From positions 1 to 34,365 of the forward strand of contig NZ_JALBWM010000045.1 in assembly GCF_023895975.1 (NCBI RefSeq): DNA of 34,365 bases, given 5' to 3'. Positions 16,921 to 25,619 of the stretch are shown here, piece by piece (position 1 is the first letter of the stretch; the number at the start of each line of letters is the position of its first letter). Position numbers and translations under genes: made by a program. The notes beneath the pieces were generated by a model. It had not been told where the DNA came from. It worked only from the letters and a program-made list of their open reading frames with translations, and did not search any database. Source of the DNA: Microbulbifer okhotskensis. Lineage in GTDB: Bacteria > Pseudomonadota > Gammaproteobacteria > Pseudomonadales > Cellvibrionaceae.

Positions 16921-18717
16921 ATGCCGAAGGATGACTTCGAGAAAAAAGAGTACGACATACTTATTGTTGGCTCTGGTGCAGGTGGTGGTATGGCGGCTTA
17001 CGTGCTCGCGACTGCCGGATTAAAAGTGCTAATGCTGGAAGCGGGACGTTCCTATGACCCGATCAAGGAAACCCCCATGTTTAACCTGCCCAAAGATGCG
17101 CCACTGCGCGGGGGCAGTACGCCGGAAAAGCCGTTTGGTTTTTATGATGCGACCGTTGATGGCGGCTGGCAGGTGCCGGGGGAACCCTACACTCAGGCTT
17201 CTAACGAACGGGGCCAGCGTTTTGATTGGTGGCGTGCACGCATGCTGGGTGGGCGCACCAACCACTGGGGGAGAATTTCCCTGCGCATGGGGGAGTACGA
17301 TTTTAAACCTCACTCAAGGGATGGGCTCGGTTTTGACTGGCCTATCAGCTACCAAGAACTAGCGCCTTATTACGATAAAACTGAGATGCTGATTGGTGTC
17401 TATGGCACTAACGAAGGGTTGGAAAATACTCCAGATTCGTCTGATGGTGTGCTGTTGCCACCGCCAAAACCTCGCGCCTACGAGTTGCTCGCAAAAAAAT
17501 CTTGCGACAAGTTGGGCATCCCGGTAATTCCCTCACACCTGGCCATTCTCAGTGAGCGCCTGGACCACGAGAATATCCCACAGAAGCTTTTTCCCAATAA
17601 CAAACTCGGCCAGAGCGTAACACGGGAATCAATGAAGTCCCGCGCAGCCTGTTTTTGGGCGACTCCCTGCGGGCGCGGCTGTTCCATCAAAGCGAACTTC
17701 CAGTCCACCACGGTGCTACTGCCTCCGGCAATGGCGACCGGCAACCTGGATATCATTACTGATGCCATGGTTCGCGAGGTAACGATTGATAAAAAAGGCC
17801 AGGCCAACGGGGTCCTCTACGTTGATAAAAATACCCGTCAGGAAAGATTTGCCAGTGCCCGTGCCGTAGTCGTTGCGGCTAGCGCTGCTGAGACTTCGCG
17901 CATTCTTCTCAATTCAAAAAGCACATTGTTCCCCGATGGTCTCGCCAACGGCAGCGGCGTGGTGGGCAAATACCTGATGGACACTGTGGGCGCCGGTATT
18001 GGTGGCCAGATTCCCGCTCTGGAAAATATGCCTGCGCATAACGAAGATGGCGCTTCCGCAATGCATATGTATATGCCCTGGTGGCTGTACAAAGAGCAGT
18101 TGCGCGGAGACCTGGATTTTGCCCGAGGTTACCATATTGAATTCGGTGGTGGCCGTAGCATGCCCGGTGCAGGGGCTTTCGGAGGCATGGGGAATTTCAC
18201 CAAAGGTGCCTATGGCAAGGATTTGAAAGAGGCTTGCCGACGCTACTACGGCTCCTTTGTATGGTTCGATGGCCGTGGCGAGATGATCCCTAACGAAGAC
18301 AGCTACTGCGAAATTGACAAGGGCCAGGTGGACCAATGGGGTATCCCGGTTCTGAAATTTCATTGGAAGTGGAGTGAGCATGAACTGAACCAAGCGGCCC
18401 ATATGCACAAGACTTTTGCCGGGATTATCGATGGCATGGGCGGCAAGGTGACCTCGACCGTACAAACAGACGGTGCCAAGGCAATTATCAACGGCGGTGC
18501 GATTATTCATGAAGTAGGCACCGCGCGCATGGGTAACAACCCAAAAAATTCTGTGCTCAATCCACACTGCCAGTCTTGGGAGGTTTCCAACCTCTTCCTC
18601 ACCGACGGTGCGCCCTTTGTTTCCAATGCGGATAAAAATCCAACCCTCACCATAATGGCGCTGGCCTGGCGCACTTGCGACTACATCGTGGATCAGTTCA
18701 AGAAGAGGAACATCTGA
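16921..18717 (+). CDS. GMC oxidoreductase, probable glucoside 3-dehydrogenase large subunit
   Basis: A 598-residue FAD enzyme of the glucose-methanol-choline family. FAD-binding motifs are ILIVGSGAGGG (13-23), E40 in LEAGR, and GGRTNHWGRI (110-119). The catalytic pair is H530 in IIHEVGTARMG and N573 in DKNPTLTIMA. The neighbour one base downstream is the gluconate-2-dehydrogenase subunit 3 type small subunit, the pairing seen in glucoside 3-dehydrogenases that oxidise sugars at C3. It has no signal peptide of its own, so it probably rides out with the Tat signal of the small subunit. C244, C250 and C254 form a C-x5-C-x3-C set like the three-cysteine iron-sulfur site of FAD glucose dehydrogenases. 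An AGGAGAGAGG precedes the ATG. No cytochrome acceptor gene is in the locus. Confidence 0.9.
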   Translation: MPKDDFEKKEYDILIVGSGAGGGMAAYVLATAGLKVLMLEAGRSYDPIKETPMFNLPKDAPLRGGSTPEKPFGFYDATVDGGWQVPGEPYTQASNERGQRFDWWRARMLGGRTNHWGRISLRMGEYDFKPHSRDGLGFDWPISYQELAPYYDKTEMLIGVYGTNEGLENTPDSSDGVLLPPPKPRAYELLAKKSCDKLGIPVIPSHLAILSERLDHENIPQKLFPNNKLGQSVTRESMKSRAACFWATPCGRGCSIKANFQSTTVLLPPAMATGNLDIITDAMVREVTIDKKGQANGVLYVDKNTRQERFASARAVVVAASAAETSRILLNSKSTLFPDGLANGSGVVGKYLMDTVGAGIGGQIPALENMPAHNEDGASAMHMYMPWWLYKEQLRGDLDFARGYHIEFGGGRSMPGAGAFGGMGNFTKGAYGKDLKEACRRYYGSFVWFDGRGEMIPNEDSYCEIDKGQVDQWGIPVLKFHWKWSEHELNQAAHMHKTFAGIIDGMGGKVTSTVQTDGAKAIINGGAIIHEVGTARMGNNPKNSVLNPHCQSWEVSNLFLTDGAPFVSNADKNPTLTIMALAWRTCDYIVDQFKKRNI

Positions 18718-18718
18718 T

Positions 18719-19414
18719 ATGAGCAAGGAAAAAACCAACCTGGGCCGCCGTAATGCCCTGCGCTTGATTGCCACCACCGCCGCTGCAGTTCCGGTGATTG
18801 GCTGTTCGGAGAAAGTTGCGCAAAAAGTTGTGGTTAAAGAGGAGGTACCAGCAGCAAAGCCGGCGGTAAGAAACCTAAGTGCTCCGAAACAAACTCTGGC
18901 TCGAGGTACCCCGACGGACCCGGATCTACTCAATCCAGTGGTGTCCTGGGAGATGCAGCTGGATGCGAGCGAATTGGCAGTTCTGGTGGCGCTGTGCGAT
19001 GTAATTATCCCGGCGGATGAGATTTCCCCTGGCGCCTCTTCTGTGGGGGCCCAGCACTACATCAATGAATACGTCAGTGCACCTTATACCAACAACAAAG
19101 CGGATCTTGTCACGATTCGCGGAGGAATAGTGTGGCTGGAAGGGGAGTCCAGGCGCAGATTCGACACCTCTTTTACTGAACTGAATGAACCTCAAAAAGC
19201 CGCAATTTGCGACGACATCTCATGGACCCGTACGGCAAAGCCGCAGTTCCAGGCCGGAGCACGCTTCTTCGCCAAAGTCAGGGTTTTGACAACTACGGCT
19301 TTCTACACCACTGAGGAGGGCATGGCTGATATTGGCTACGTGGGCAACAGGCCTATGGCCAGCTTCCCCGGTGCGCCACCGGAGGTCCTAAAGCGACTGG
19401 GTCTGGATAGCTAG
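18719..19414 (+). CDS. Gluconate 2-dehydrogenase subunit 3 family, Tat-type small subunit of the GMC enzyme
   Basis: A 231-residue protein of the PF13618 type. Its N-terminus is a twin-arginine signal, NLGRRNALRLIATT, that ends in VIGC, a lipobox-like sequence, so it may be a Tat-exported lipoprotein. The family body begins near residue 75, with LDASELAVLVALCDVIIPADE a typical opening, and ends with IGYVGNRPMASFPGAP. Such subunits act as chaperone and Tat escort for the flavin subunit, which lacks its own signal. The ATG is one base after the GMC stop, showing tight translational coupling. It is likely expressed with the GMC gene and the downstream receptor under operators 2 and 3. Confidence 0.9.
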   Translation: MSKEKTNLGRRNALRLIATTAAAVPVIGCSEKVAQKVVVKEEVPAAKPAVRNLSAPKQTLARGTPTDPDLLNPVVSWEMQLDASELAVLVALCDVIIPADEISPGASSVGAQHYINEYVSAPYTNNKADLVTIRGGIVWLEGESRRRFDTSFTELNEPQKAAICDDISWTRTAKPQFQAGARFFAKVRVLTTTAFYTTEEGMADIGYVGNRPMASFPGAPPEVLKRLGLDS

Positions 19415-19589
19415 TTTTTGCCTTTTACGTCATCCCTCAGGGCTGGAGGTGCACTATCAAAAAATATTGAGTCAGGGGTAGGCAGATTTAACACGGGGCT
19501 TATTTCGATGGCTCGGCATGTGTGTGCGCCGGACCCAGAAAGTGAACGGAAAGCTCTAAAAAATAATAAAAGAGACGAGACGTTGAGCA

Positions 19590-22349
19590 ATGAAAGAGAA
19601 AACCCTTAAAGCAAACCGTCAGGTGGCCTTATTACGTACATCTGCCAGCGTGCTGGTGTTATGCAGTATTGCAGGCATAACACAGGCACAGAGCATAGAT
19701 GAGCCGGAAGCTGAGAGCCTGGTCCTTGAAGAGGTCGAGGTGCTGGGTATTCGCCAGAGTATGGAAAAGAACCTCAATGTAAAGCGTTATTCCAACGCAA
19801 TAGTGGACTCCATTACCGCTGAGGATATCGGCAAGTTTCCCGATAAAAACGTGGCGGACGCCCTACAGCGGGTGCCCGGAGTTTCCATTGTCCGTAGTGG
19901 CGGTGAGGGTGCTCGGGTAAGTATTCGCGGTACTGCGCCGGAGCTTACCTTTACCCAACTAAATGGTAACTATATCGCCACTCCGGGGGATGAACCGTCG
20001 CGCTCACTCGACTATTCGCTTCTGCCCGCAGCCATGATTGCCCGTACCGATGTTTACAAAAGCCCTGAGGCAAAACTGGATGAGGGCGGAATAGGCGGTA
20101 CCGTGATCTTGCATACCCGCAAACCTCTGGACCTGGATGCCGGGGAAGGCATGCTATCGGTTGAGACAACCTATGCCGATGTTACTGAAAAGTATGAGCC
20201 GCAATATACCGGTTTTTATTCATGGAAAAATGATCAGGAATCATTGGGGGTCTTGGTGGGTTACTCCAAGCAGGATCGTCAAAATCGGGTGATTAGCACC
20301 ACGACAGAGAACTGGGGCTGGCAGGGCGATGAAAAACCCCATGCTGGCGTAGAGGCCAGAGGGGCCATGGTAGACGCCGACGGTAATGAATACCGGGATT
20401 TCTATGCACCCAGAGCTGTGGTGGGGAGTGTCTTTGAGGAGGAGCGCACCCGTGAGGGAATACAGCTTAGCGCCCAATGGCGTCCGGTGGAGCAACTTGA
20501 ATTCGGCGTCAATTATTTCCGTTTTGAACAAGGCGGCAACTCGGAAAACTATCGCATAGTATTTCCCGAGTGGAACTATGGCAATGCGATAGCCCCGGGT
20601 AGCCTTAAATTTGATGAGGATGGCGATACTCTGCTCGGCATCGGCATGCTGGACAGCGGGCAGGCAGAATTGCAGTCGCCACAGGTAGGGGGTGACTACA
20701 CGCGAGCGGAGTACGTTTCAGATACCCTGGATTTCAATGTCAATTATCAGGGGGATGGATACAACGTACGTTTAGCTGTGGGTAATTCCAGTGCGGAAGG
20801 CGGCCCTTCCGAGAAACTGTTTGCTTCAGTGAATTCTCGCTATGGCACTGTGACGGATTGGAGTTGGGATCTCAGTAGTGGCACAGCAGATATTGATACC
20901 AGTGCCGACCTGGGGGACCCAAATACATATCCCTTATACGACTGGTTCTCCTCTCACTGGACCAGTAGTGAGGATGAAGAAAGCTATTACCAGCTGGATG
21001 TTTCCATCGATATGGACTACGGCTGGTTCAGTTCCCTGGATGTGGGGCTTAAATACCGCGATCACGAAATTAACCGCAGGATCACCAAGCAGTCCTGGGA
21101 TGATGATAATGCCCCGTGCCCAACTATCAATTGGGGCGGTGTCGACGGCGCTTGTTATCCCTGGTGGCCAGACGACTCTTTCCACACCGACCCCAATGGT
21201 GTGCCGGATACCATAGACATTCTTTCCAGTGGTCCGATGGACAATATTATTGGTGGTGTAAATGTACCCAACTTCGCCCACCTGGAGTTTGATAAGCTGA
21301 AACAGTTTCTCTATGAGACTTACGGTGATCCTACGGTAATCGTAGAGAGGGATCAGGATTATCGTATTGGTGAAGAGATCACGGCGGCCTACGTACAACA
21401 GAATTTCACTTCGGCAACCTTGCGCGGTAACTTTGGTGTACGTGCGGTGCAGACCAAGCAATATGCCCGTACTTACGACAATATTGACGGGGTCCTTCAG
21501 GATGAGCCCAATGTTCGCGACAGCAGCAATACCGACATTCTGCCAAGCGTTAATATTGCCTGGGACATTAACGATGAACTGGTCATGCGCGCAGCTCTCG
21601 CCCGGGTTGTAGCACGGGTAGATTACGGTGACCTGGGTGGCTCCGAGTCGATACACGCTCCGCTGCCAGGAGCAACTACACGAGATGGATTTGCGGGGAA
21701 CTCAGAGCTGGAACCCTATAAGGCGGATCAGTTTGACTTGGGCCTGGAGTGGTACTTCGATGATGCATCCGCAATAGGGTTTACCCTCTTCCGTAAAGAT
21801 ATTGCCTCATTCGTGATTAATGGAAACTCCCTGGTGAGTAGGGAAATCGATGGCGACATATGGAATGTGAACATGTCCATGCCGGTCAATGGTACCGACG
21901 CCACCGCCCAAGGTGCCGAGCTGTTTGTTCAGTATGCCTTCGATAACGGTTTTGGGGTTTTCGCCAATTACACTTATACAGATACAGAATTGGCCAATCT
22001 TGATCTCGAGAGCGGTGAAACAATCAAAACGGAGATTGCGGGTACCTCCAAGGATCAGTACAACTTATCGGTATATTACGAGAATGACGACTTTAGTGTA
22101 CGTGCTTCCTATAACTATCGCAGTGCCTATGCAGACGGCTACAGTAACGGCGTAAACACCTTTACGGACGAATACGACCAGCTGGATGTGAATGCTTCAT
22201 ATATTTTGCAGGAAAACCTGACCCTCACTGCTTCCATTATTAATCTCACGGAAGAAAAAGTAGATAGATATTGGGGTGAGGAAAATAGGGTCTTGGGCTC
22301 TTCCTATTCTGGCCGTCGTGCCTATATGGGGCTGACTTACAGCTTCTGA
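19590..22349 (+). CDS. TonB-dependent outer-membrane receptor
   Basis: A 919-residue beta-barrel receptor. A Sec signal covers about residues 1-33 (cut after TQAQ), and a TonB-box-like EEVEVLGI lies near 47-54. The plug domain follows with DSITAEDIGKFPDKNVADAL and VPGVSIVRSGGEGARVSIRG. The last strand ends in aromatic GLTYSF, the usual signal for outer-membrane assembly. Receptors with this plug motif import sugars and oligosaccharides in aquatic gammaproteobacteria and Caulobacter-like organisms. It follows the small subunit after 175 bases without an operator, so it may be read from the GMC promoter. It likely takes up the glycoside attacked by the periplasmic enzymes. The substrate is not predicted. 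Confidence 0.92.
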   Translation: MKEKTLKANRQVALLRTSASVLVLCSIAGITQAQSIDEPEAESLVLEEVEVLGIRQSMEKNLNVKRYSNAIVDSITAEDIGKFPDKNVADALQRVPGVSIVRSGGEGARVSIRGTAPELTFTQLNGNYIATPGDEPSRSLDYSLLPAAMIARTDVYKSPEAKLDEGGIGGTVILHTRKPLDLDAGEGMLSVETTYADVTEKYEPQYTGFYSWKNDQESLGVLVGYSKQDRQNRVISTTTENWGWQGDEKPHAGVEARGAMVDADGNEYRDFYAPRAVVGSVFEEERTREGIQLSAQWRPVEQLEFGVNYFRFEQGGNSENYRIVFPEWNYGNAIAPGSLKFDEDGDTLLGIGMLDSGQAELQSPQVGGDYTRAEYVSDTLDFNVNYQGDGYNVRLAVGNSSAEGGPSEKLFASVNSRYGTVTDWSWDLSSGTADIDTSADLGDPNTYPLYDWFSSHWTSSEDEESYYQLDVSIDMDYGWFSSLDVGLKYRDHEINRRITKQSWDDDNAPCPTINWGGVDGACYPWWPDDSFHTDPNGVPDTIDILSSGPMDNIIGGVNVPNFAHLEFDKLKQFLYETYGDPTVIVERDQDYRIGEEITAAYVQQNFTSATLRGNFGVRAVQTKQYARTYDNIDGVLQDEPNVRDSSNTDILPSVNIAWDINDELVMRAALARVVARVDYGDLGGSESIHAPLPGATTRDGFAGNSELEPYKADQFDLGLEWYFDDASAIGFTLFRKDIASFVINGNSLVSREIDGDIWNVNMSMPVNGTDATAQGAELFVQYAFDNGFGVFANYTYTDTELANLDLESGETIKTEIAGTSKDQYNLSVYYENDDFSVRASYNYRSAYADGYSNGVNTFTDEYDQLDVNASYILQENLTLTASIINLTEEKVDRYWGEENRVLGSSYSGRRAYMGLTYSF

Positions 22350-22369
22350 TCCCGTCGTCGCTCTTACAC

Positions 22370-22391
22370 GCGGATACCTTGAAGTGTCCGC
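22370..22391 (+). repeat. Hairpin beside the asparaginase start
   Basis: GCGGATAC and GTGTCCGC pair over eight positions (one G-T) around CTTGAA. The stem ends at the base before the ATG at 22392. It would hinder initiation at that ATG and leaves the GTG at 22419, with AGAGAG eight bases upstream, as the easier start. It could also be a processing hairpin after the receptor gene. Confidence 0.5.
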
Positions 22392-22418
22392 ATGTTTCAG
22401 ATTCAGAGAGAACTCATC

Positions 22419-23393
22419 GTGATCAGTAAAAGAAAATTTCTGAAGTACTCCTTCCTGGGCAGTGCCGCTTCTCTGGCTGCGCCATCAGTCACGGGCATGA
22501 CCCAGCGATACGTAAAGAAAGGAAAAAAAACGGTTGTGATTTCAACTTGGAATCATGGCGGCCCCGCCAATGAGGCAGCTTGGCAGGTTCTCGCCGGTGG
22601 TGGCAGGGCCCTGGATGCAGTAGAGGCCGGCGCACGCATACCGGAAGCAGACCCCAAAGTAACCAGCGTAGGCTACGGCGGCTTTCCCGATAGGGATGGC
22701 GTCGTCACGCTGGATGCCTGCATCATGGATGAAAAACAAAACTGTGGTTCAGTGGCTTTTCTACAAGGCATCAAGCATCCCATTTCGGTTGCACGTAAAG
22801 TGATGGAAGAAACCCCGCATGTCATGTTGGTGGGCGAAGGGGCACAGCGGTTTGCCGTTGAACAGGGCTTTGAAGTTGAAAACCTGTTAACGCCCAAGGC
22901 TGAGACCGCCTGGCGTGAGTGGAAGCGCGAGTCCCGCTACCAGCCAGTGATTAATATCGAGAACCACGACACCATCGGCATTTTAGCCCTGGATCAGCAC
23001 GGCAATCTCTCCGGTGCCTGTACGACCAGCGGTGCCGCTTTCAAGATGCACGGGCGGGTAGGGGATTCCCCGATTATCGGCGCCGGGCTCTATGTCGACA
23101 ATGAAGTGGGCGCGGCTACCGCTACCGGCATGGGCGAACTGATGATCAAAACCGTGGGTTGCCACCAGGTAGTGGAGTTGATGCGCCATGGTTACACTCC
23201 AGAGGAAGCTTGCCGTGAGGCGGTGGAACGCATCGCCCGCAAGCTGGGGGACTACCAGCAATTCCAGGTGGGGTTTTTGGCACTGGACAGGGCCGGTAAT
23301 TATGGTGCCCATTGTATTCAGCCGGGCTTTAACTACGCAGTGAGGGATGCCGACGGTGCGCTAATGAAAGATTCAAAAAGCAAGTTGGGGTAA
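22419..23393 (+). CDS. Tat-exported N4-(beta-N-acetylglucosaminyl)-L-asparaginase (glycosylasparaginase)
   Basis: An Ntn-hydrolase related to human aspartylglucosaminidase. It cleaves GlcNAc-Asn, the last linkage of N-glycoproteins. Self-cleavage should expose the nucleophile Thr in NHDTIGIL (T185 from the GTG start), and the substrate-binding segment HGRVGDSPI is intact. The N-terminus, ISKRKFLKYSFLGSAASLAAP, resembles a Tat signal with KRK in place of RR, so export is likely but the twin-arginine is imperfect. The GTG at 22419 has AGAGAG eight bases upstream; the longer ATG at 22392 is masked by a hairpin. It ends the locus, in the same direction as the receptor. Its presence hints that glycoasparagine or N-glycan material is a substrate. 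A related isoaspartyl peptidase activity is less likely given the motifs. Confidence 0.87.
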   Translation: MISKRKFLKYSFLGSAASLAAPSVTGMTQRYVKKGKKTVVISTWNHGGPANEAAWQVLAGGGRALDAVEAGARIPEADPKVTSVGYGGFPDRDGVVTLDACIMDEKQNCGSVAFLQGIKHPISVARKVMEETPHVMLVGEGAQRFAVEQGFEVENLLTPKAETAWREWKRESRYQPVINIENHDTIGILALDQHGNLSGACTTSGAAFKMHGRVGDSPIIGAGLYVDNEVGAATATGMGELMIKTVGCHQVVELMRHGYTPEEACREAVERIARKLGDYQQFQVGFLALDRAGNYGAHCIQPGFNYAVRDADGALMKDSKSKLG

Positions 23394-23417
23394 GGGTCCC
23401 CCCATCTCAATCAAGCG

Positions 23418-23447
23418 GGGACAAGTGCTGATAAAGCCACTTGTCCC
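23418..23447. terminator. Hairpin between convergent genes
   Basis: GGGACAAGTG and CACTTGTCCC form a perfect ten-base-pair stem around CTGATAAAGC. It lies between the glycosylasparaginase (plus) and the TetR gene (minus), which converge here. No strong T run follows on either strand, so it may act as a weak bidirectional terminator or a 3'-end stabiliser. Confidence 0.5.
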
Positions 23448-23500
23448 ATGAATGAGACTGCTTTTGCGATTATTGAAGAAGGAAGTGCAAGGGCGGCAAG

Positions 23501-24160
23501 TCAGTGCAGGACACGCAACTGGGATCTATTCAAGCGCATGGTCGGGGAGAAGCGGATCATATCGATCAACGAGTCTATATAGCGCTCTCCCAATTCGCCG
23601 ATATCCTCTAACTTTGAGGACAATAGCCAATCTTCCAGGATACCAAACAGGCCTCCGTGCAGCATTTGCATGGCAAGGTCTATATCCAGGTCCTCGGGTA
23701 GTTGCCTCTCAGAAACCGCTAGTGAAATCAGTTGCCCCATTCTCTCGAGCCCCTGGGTACGCCCCAACTTCATGCGCTGGAGCATGTCGCCACTCTCTGA
23801 CAGGGGTTCACAGGGGTGAAAGATGATTTCCAATACCTGTTGCCATTCTGGGTTGCAGGCTATCTCGTGGAATAGCCACACCCAGCGGGTGCGCAGTGTA
23901 CCCAATGGGTTGGCTTTAAGTTCGTCACCCGCACTATCACAAAGCCGCTCGCCCGGTAGCGGCATACGCTCGGTCAGGGCTTTGAGCAGCCCGTCCTTAC
24001 TCTGGAAATGGTCTGTAACAGCGCCATGGCTAACCCCGGCGAGCTTCGCGACTTCTGAAAGAGAAGGGCGGCAAACGCCAAATTCATGGAATACATTGAT
24101 AGCGGCGTTTAGAATACGCTCACGAGTAGTTAAAGTTTGCTCTTTTCTGCGTTTGGTCAT
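23501..24160 (-). CDS. TetR/AcrR-family repressor, probable regulator of the RND pump
   Basis: A 219-residue repressor. The helix-turn-helix lies at about residues 12-58, with RERILNAAINVFHEFG and AGVSHGAVTDHFQSKDGL. The C-terminal ligand domain is AcrR-like in length and in the motif RTRWVWLFHEI. It is divergent from the adaptor gene with 273 bases between them. That arrangement and the family suggest it represses the pump operon and itself until a drug or metabolite binds. A 6-base inverted repeat, ACTGCC-N13-GGCAGT (24391-24415), close to the adaptor start is a possible operator. This is not the usual AcrR palindrome, so the assignment is weak. Confidence 0.9.
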   Translation of the reverse strand: MTKRRKEQTLTTRERILNAAINVFHEFGVCRPSLSEVAKLAGVSHGAVTDHFQSKDGLLKALTERMPLPGERLCDSAGDELKANPLGTLRTRWVWLFHEIACNPEWQQVLEIIFHPCEPLSESGDMLQRMKLGRTQGLERMGQLISLAVSERQLPEDLDIDLAMQMLHGGLFGILEDWLLSSKLEDIGELGERYIDSLIDMIRFSPTMRLNRSQLRVLH

Positions 24161-24313
24161 GGAGAACTGCAGCTTCTTTAATCAATTATTAGTTTCACTC
24201 TGACTCATTTTTGCAGCGCTTAACCGCAAGTAATCAAAGGAAGTTTATGCGCAAACCCTTGAAAACACTGGGTGAAAGTGCATGCTAGCTGAATATTGCC
24301 GGCTTATGAACAG

Positions 24314-24343
24314 TTGATCCCGTTTCCTGCGTGCTCATAAAAT
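24314..24343 (+). promoter_or_regulatory. Possible promoter of the RND operon
   Basis: TTGATC (24314-24319) and TAAAAT (24338-24343) with an 18-base spacer match a sigma-70 promoter. They lie 90 bases before the adaptor start. The inverted repeat ACTGCC-N13-GGCAGT (24391-24415) downstream could be a repressor site. Other weaker promoters are possible in this AT-rich gap. Confidence 0.35.
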
Positions 24344-24433
24344 ACCACGCTACTGTAATCAGATTTTCCTGTCACTTTAAATTTCCCGCAACTGCCAACT
24401 ATATGTCCGGGCAGTCAGTTTTCAGAGGTAGTC

Positions 24434-25609
24434 ATGTTTAGAACCCGAGCCTTTGCCAGTCTTTTGGCGGCATCCGCATTGATGGCGGGCTGCAGCGAAG
24501 AGACTTCGGCTCCACCTGGAATGGCGCCTCAAGTAACTGTTGTCACCCTCGAATTTGAGCCCGTGACCCTAACGAGGGAGCTACCCGGGCGTACCTCACC
24601 TTTCAAAGTGGCAGAAGTTCGCCCACAAGTTAATGGCATCATAAAACAGCAATTGTTCCGTGAAGGCGGTCGGGTTGATGCAAATCAGCCACTCTATCAG
24701 CTGGATGATGCCCTTTATCGGGCTGAGGTTGACAGTAACCGTGCAAAGCTCCAACGGGCCAGTGCGGCGATGAATATCGCTCGTTTAAAAGCTCAGCGCA
24801 CAGCGGGGCTTGTGAAGAATGGTGCCGTCAGCAAGCAGGAAAATGATGCTGCTGAAGCGGATTTACAAGAAGCGCGTGCCGATGTGGCAGCGGCCAGGGC
24901 AGAGTTGCAGAGAGCTGAAATCCAGCTGGATTATGCGCAGATTACCTCGCCAATTACCGGCCGAATCGGCAAGTCTTCCGTCACTCAGGGCGCTTTAGTG
25001 ACGGCCAATCAGGCCGGAACTTTGGCCACTGTACAGCAGCTGGATCCTATCTATGTAGACGTTACTCAGTCGGCAGCCGAGCTTGTCAACCTGCGTCGCG
25101 CCCTGCAGGCAGGCACCTTGGCGGATGCCACTCACTTGCCCGTACAGATTTTGTTGGAAGATGGCAGTGATTTTGAGCACCCGGGCAAACTGGCATTTGC
25201 GGAAGCGAGTGTCGACCCCTCTACTGGCAGCGTGCTGTTGCGGGTGGTCGTTCCCAACCCAGATAATATGCTGCTACCGGGTATGTATGTGCGAGCGATT
25301 GTCGGCAGCGGCATACGAGACAAAGCCATCCTGGTACCCCAGCAGGGTATTGCCCGGGACCCCAAAGGTAACACTTCGGCCATGGTTATTAGCGAAGAAA
25401 ATATTGTGGCCCAGCGCTCTGTGCGGGTAAGCCGCACAATCGGCAACCGCTGGCTGGTGGAGGAGGGGCTGCAAGCCGGCGATCGAGTGGTAGTGGCCGG
25501 CTTGCAGAAGATCCGCCCGGGCGCCCCGGTACAACCCAGTGAACATACTGAAGAACAGCCACCAACAGCCACCGGCGACGAGAAAGCCGCTGCTGGTCAG
25601 GGGTCCTGA
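24434..25609 (+). CDS. RND efflux periplasmic adaptor (AcrA/MexA type)
   Basis: A 391-residue membrane-fusion protein, the periplasmic part of a tripartite drug pump. It begins with a lipoprotein signal ending in the lipobox LMAGC (Cys20), so it is anchored to the inner membrane. The lipoyl half-motif ([19 protein letters not shown]) is near residues 64-82. An alpha-hairpin with long coiled-coil regions spans about 95-155, and the matching lipoyl half, [13 protein letters not shown], follows. A beta-barrel and membrane-proximal domain make up the rest. Its stop is ten bases before the pump gene. No outer-membrane channel is encoded here, so a TolC-type partner from elsewhere is needed. The length and order match AcrA. 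Confidence 0.93.
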   Translation: MFRTRAFASLLAASALMAGCSEETSAPPGMAPQVTVVTLEFEPVTLTRELPGRTSPFKVAEVRPQVNGIIKQQLFREGGRVDANQPLYQLDDALYRAEVDSNRAKLQRASAAMNIARLKAQRTAGLVKNGAVSKQENDAAEADLQEARADVAAARAELQRAEIQLDYAQITSPITGRIGKSSVTQGALVTANQAGTLATVQQLDPIYVDVTQSAAELVNLRRALQAGTLADATHLPVQILLEDGSDFEHPGKLAFAEASVDPSTGSVLLRVVVPNPDNMLLPGMYVRAIVGSGIRDKAILVPQQGIARDPKGNTSAMVISEENIVAQRSVRVSRTIGNRWLVEEGLQAGDRVVVAGLQKIRPGAPVQPSEHTEEQPPTATGDEKAAAGQGS

Positions 25610-25619
25610 GGGTAGGGTT

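Noticed and set aside
17914..18933. A 339-residue frame on the minus strand opposite the GMC gene
   Set aside because: It lies antisense to an unmistakable GMC oxidoreductase and has no family motifs; long mirror frames are common in GC-rich coding DNA.
20934..21656. A 240-residue minus-strand frame inside the TonB receptor
   Set aside because: Antisense to a well-supported receptor and without recognisable domain features.
23452..23826. A plus-strand frame across the TetR gene end
   Set aside because: Mostly antisense to the TetR gene, which has a clear helix-turn-helix; composition is typical of a shadow frame.
25539..25619. Longer start for the RND pump, overlapping the adaptor gene
   Set aside because: The added 27 residues are unlike AcrB, while the ATG at 25620 has a strong ribosome site and gives the family N-terminus.
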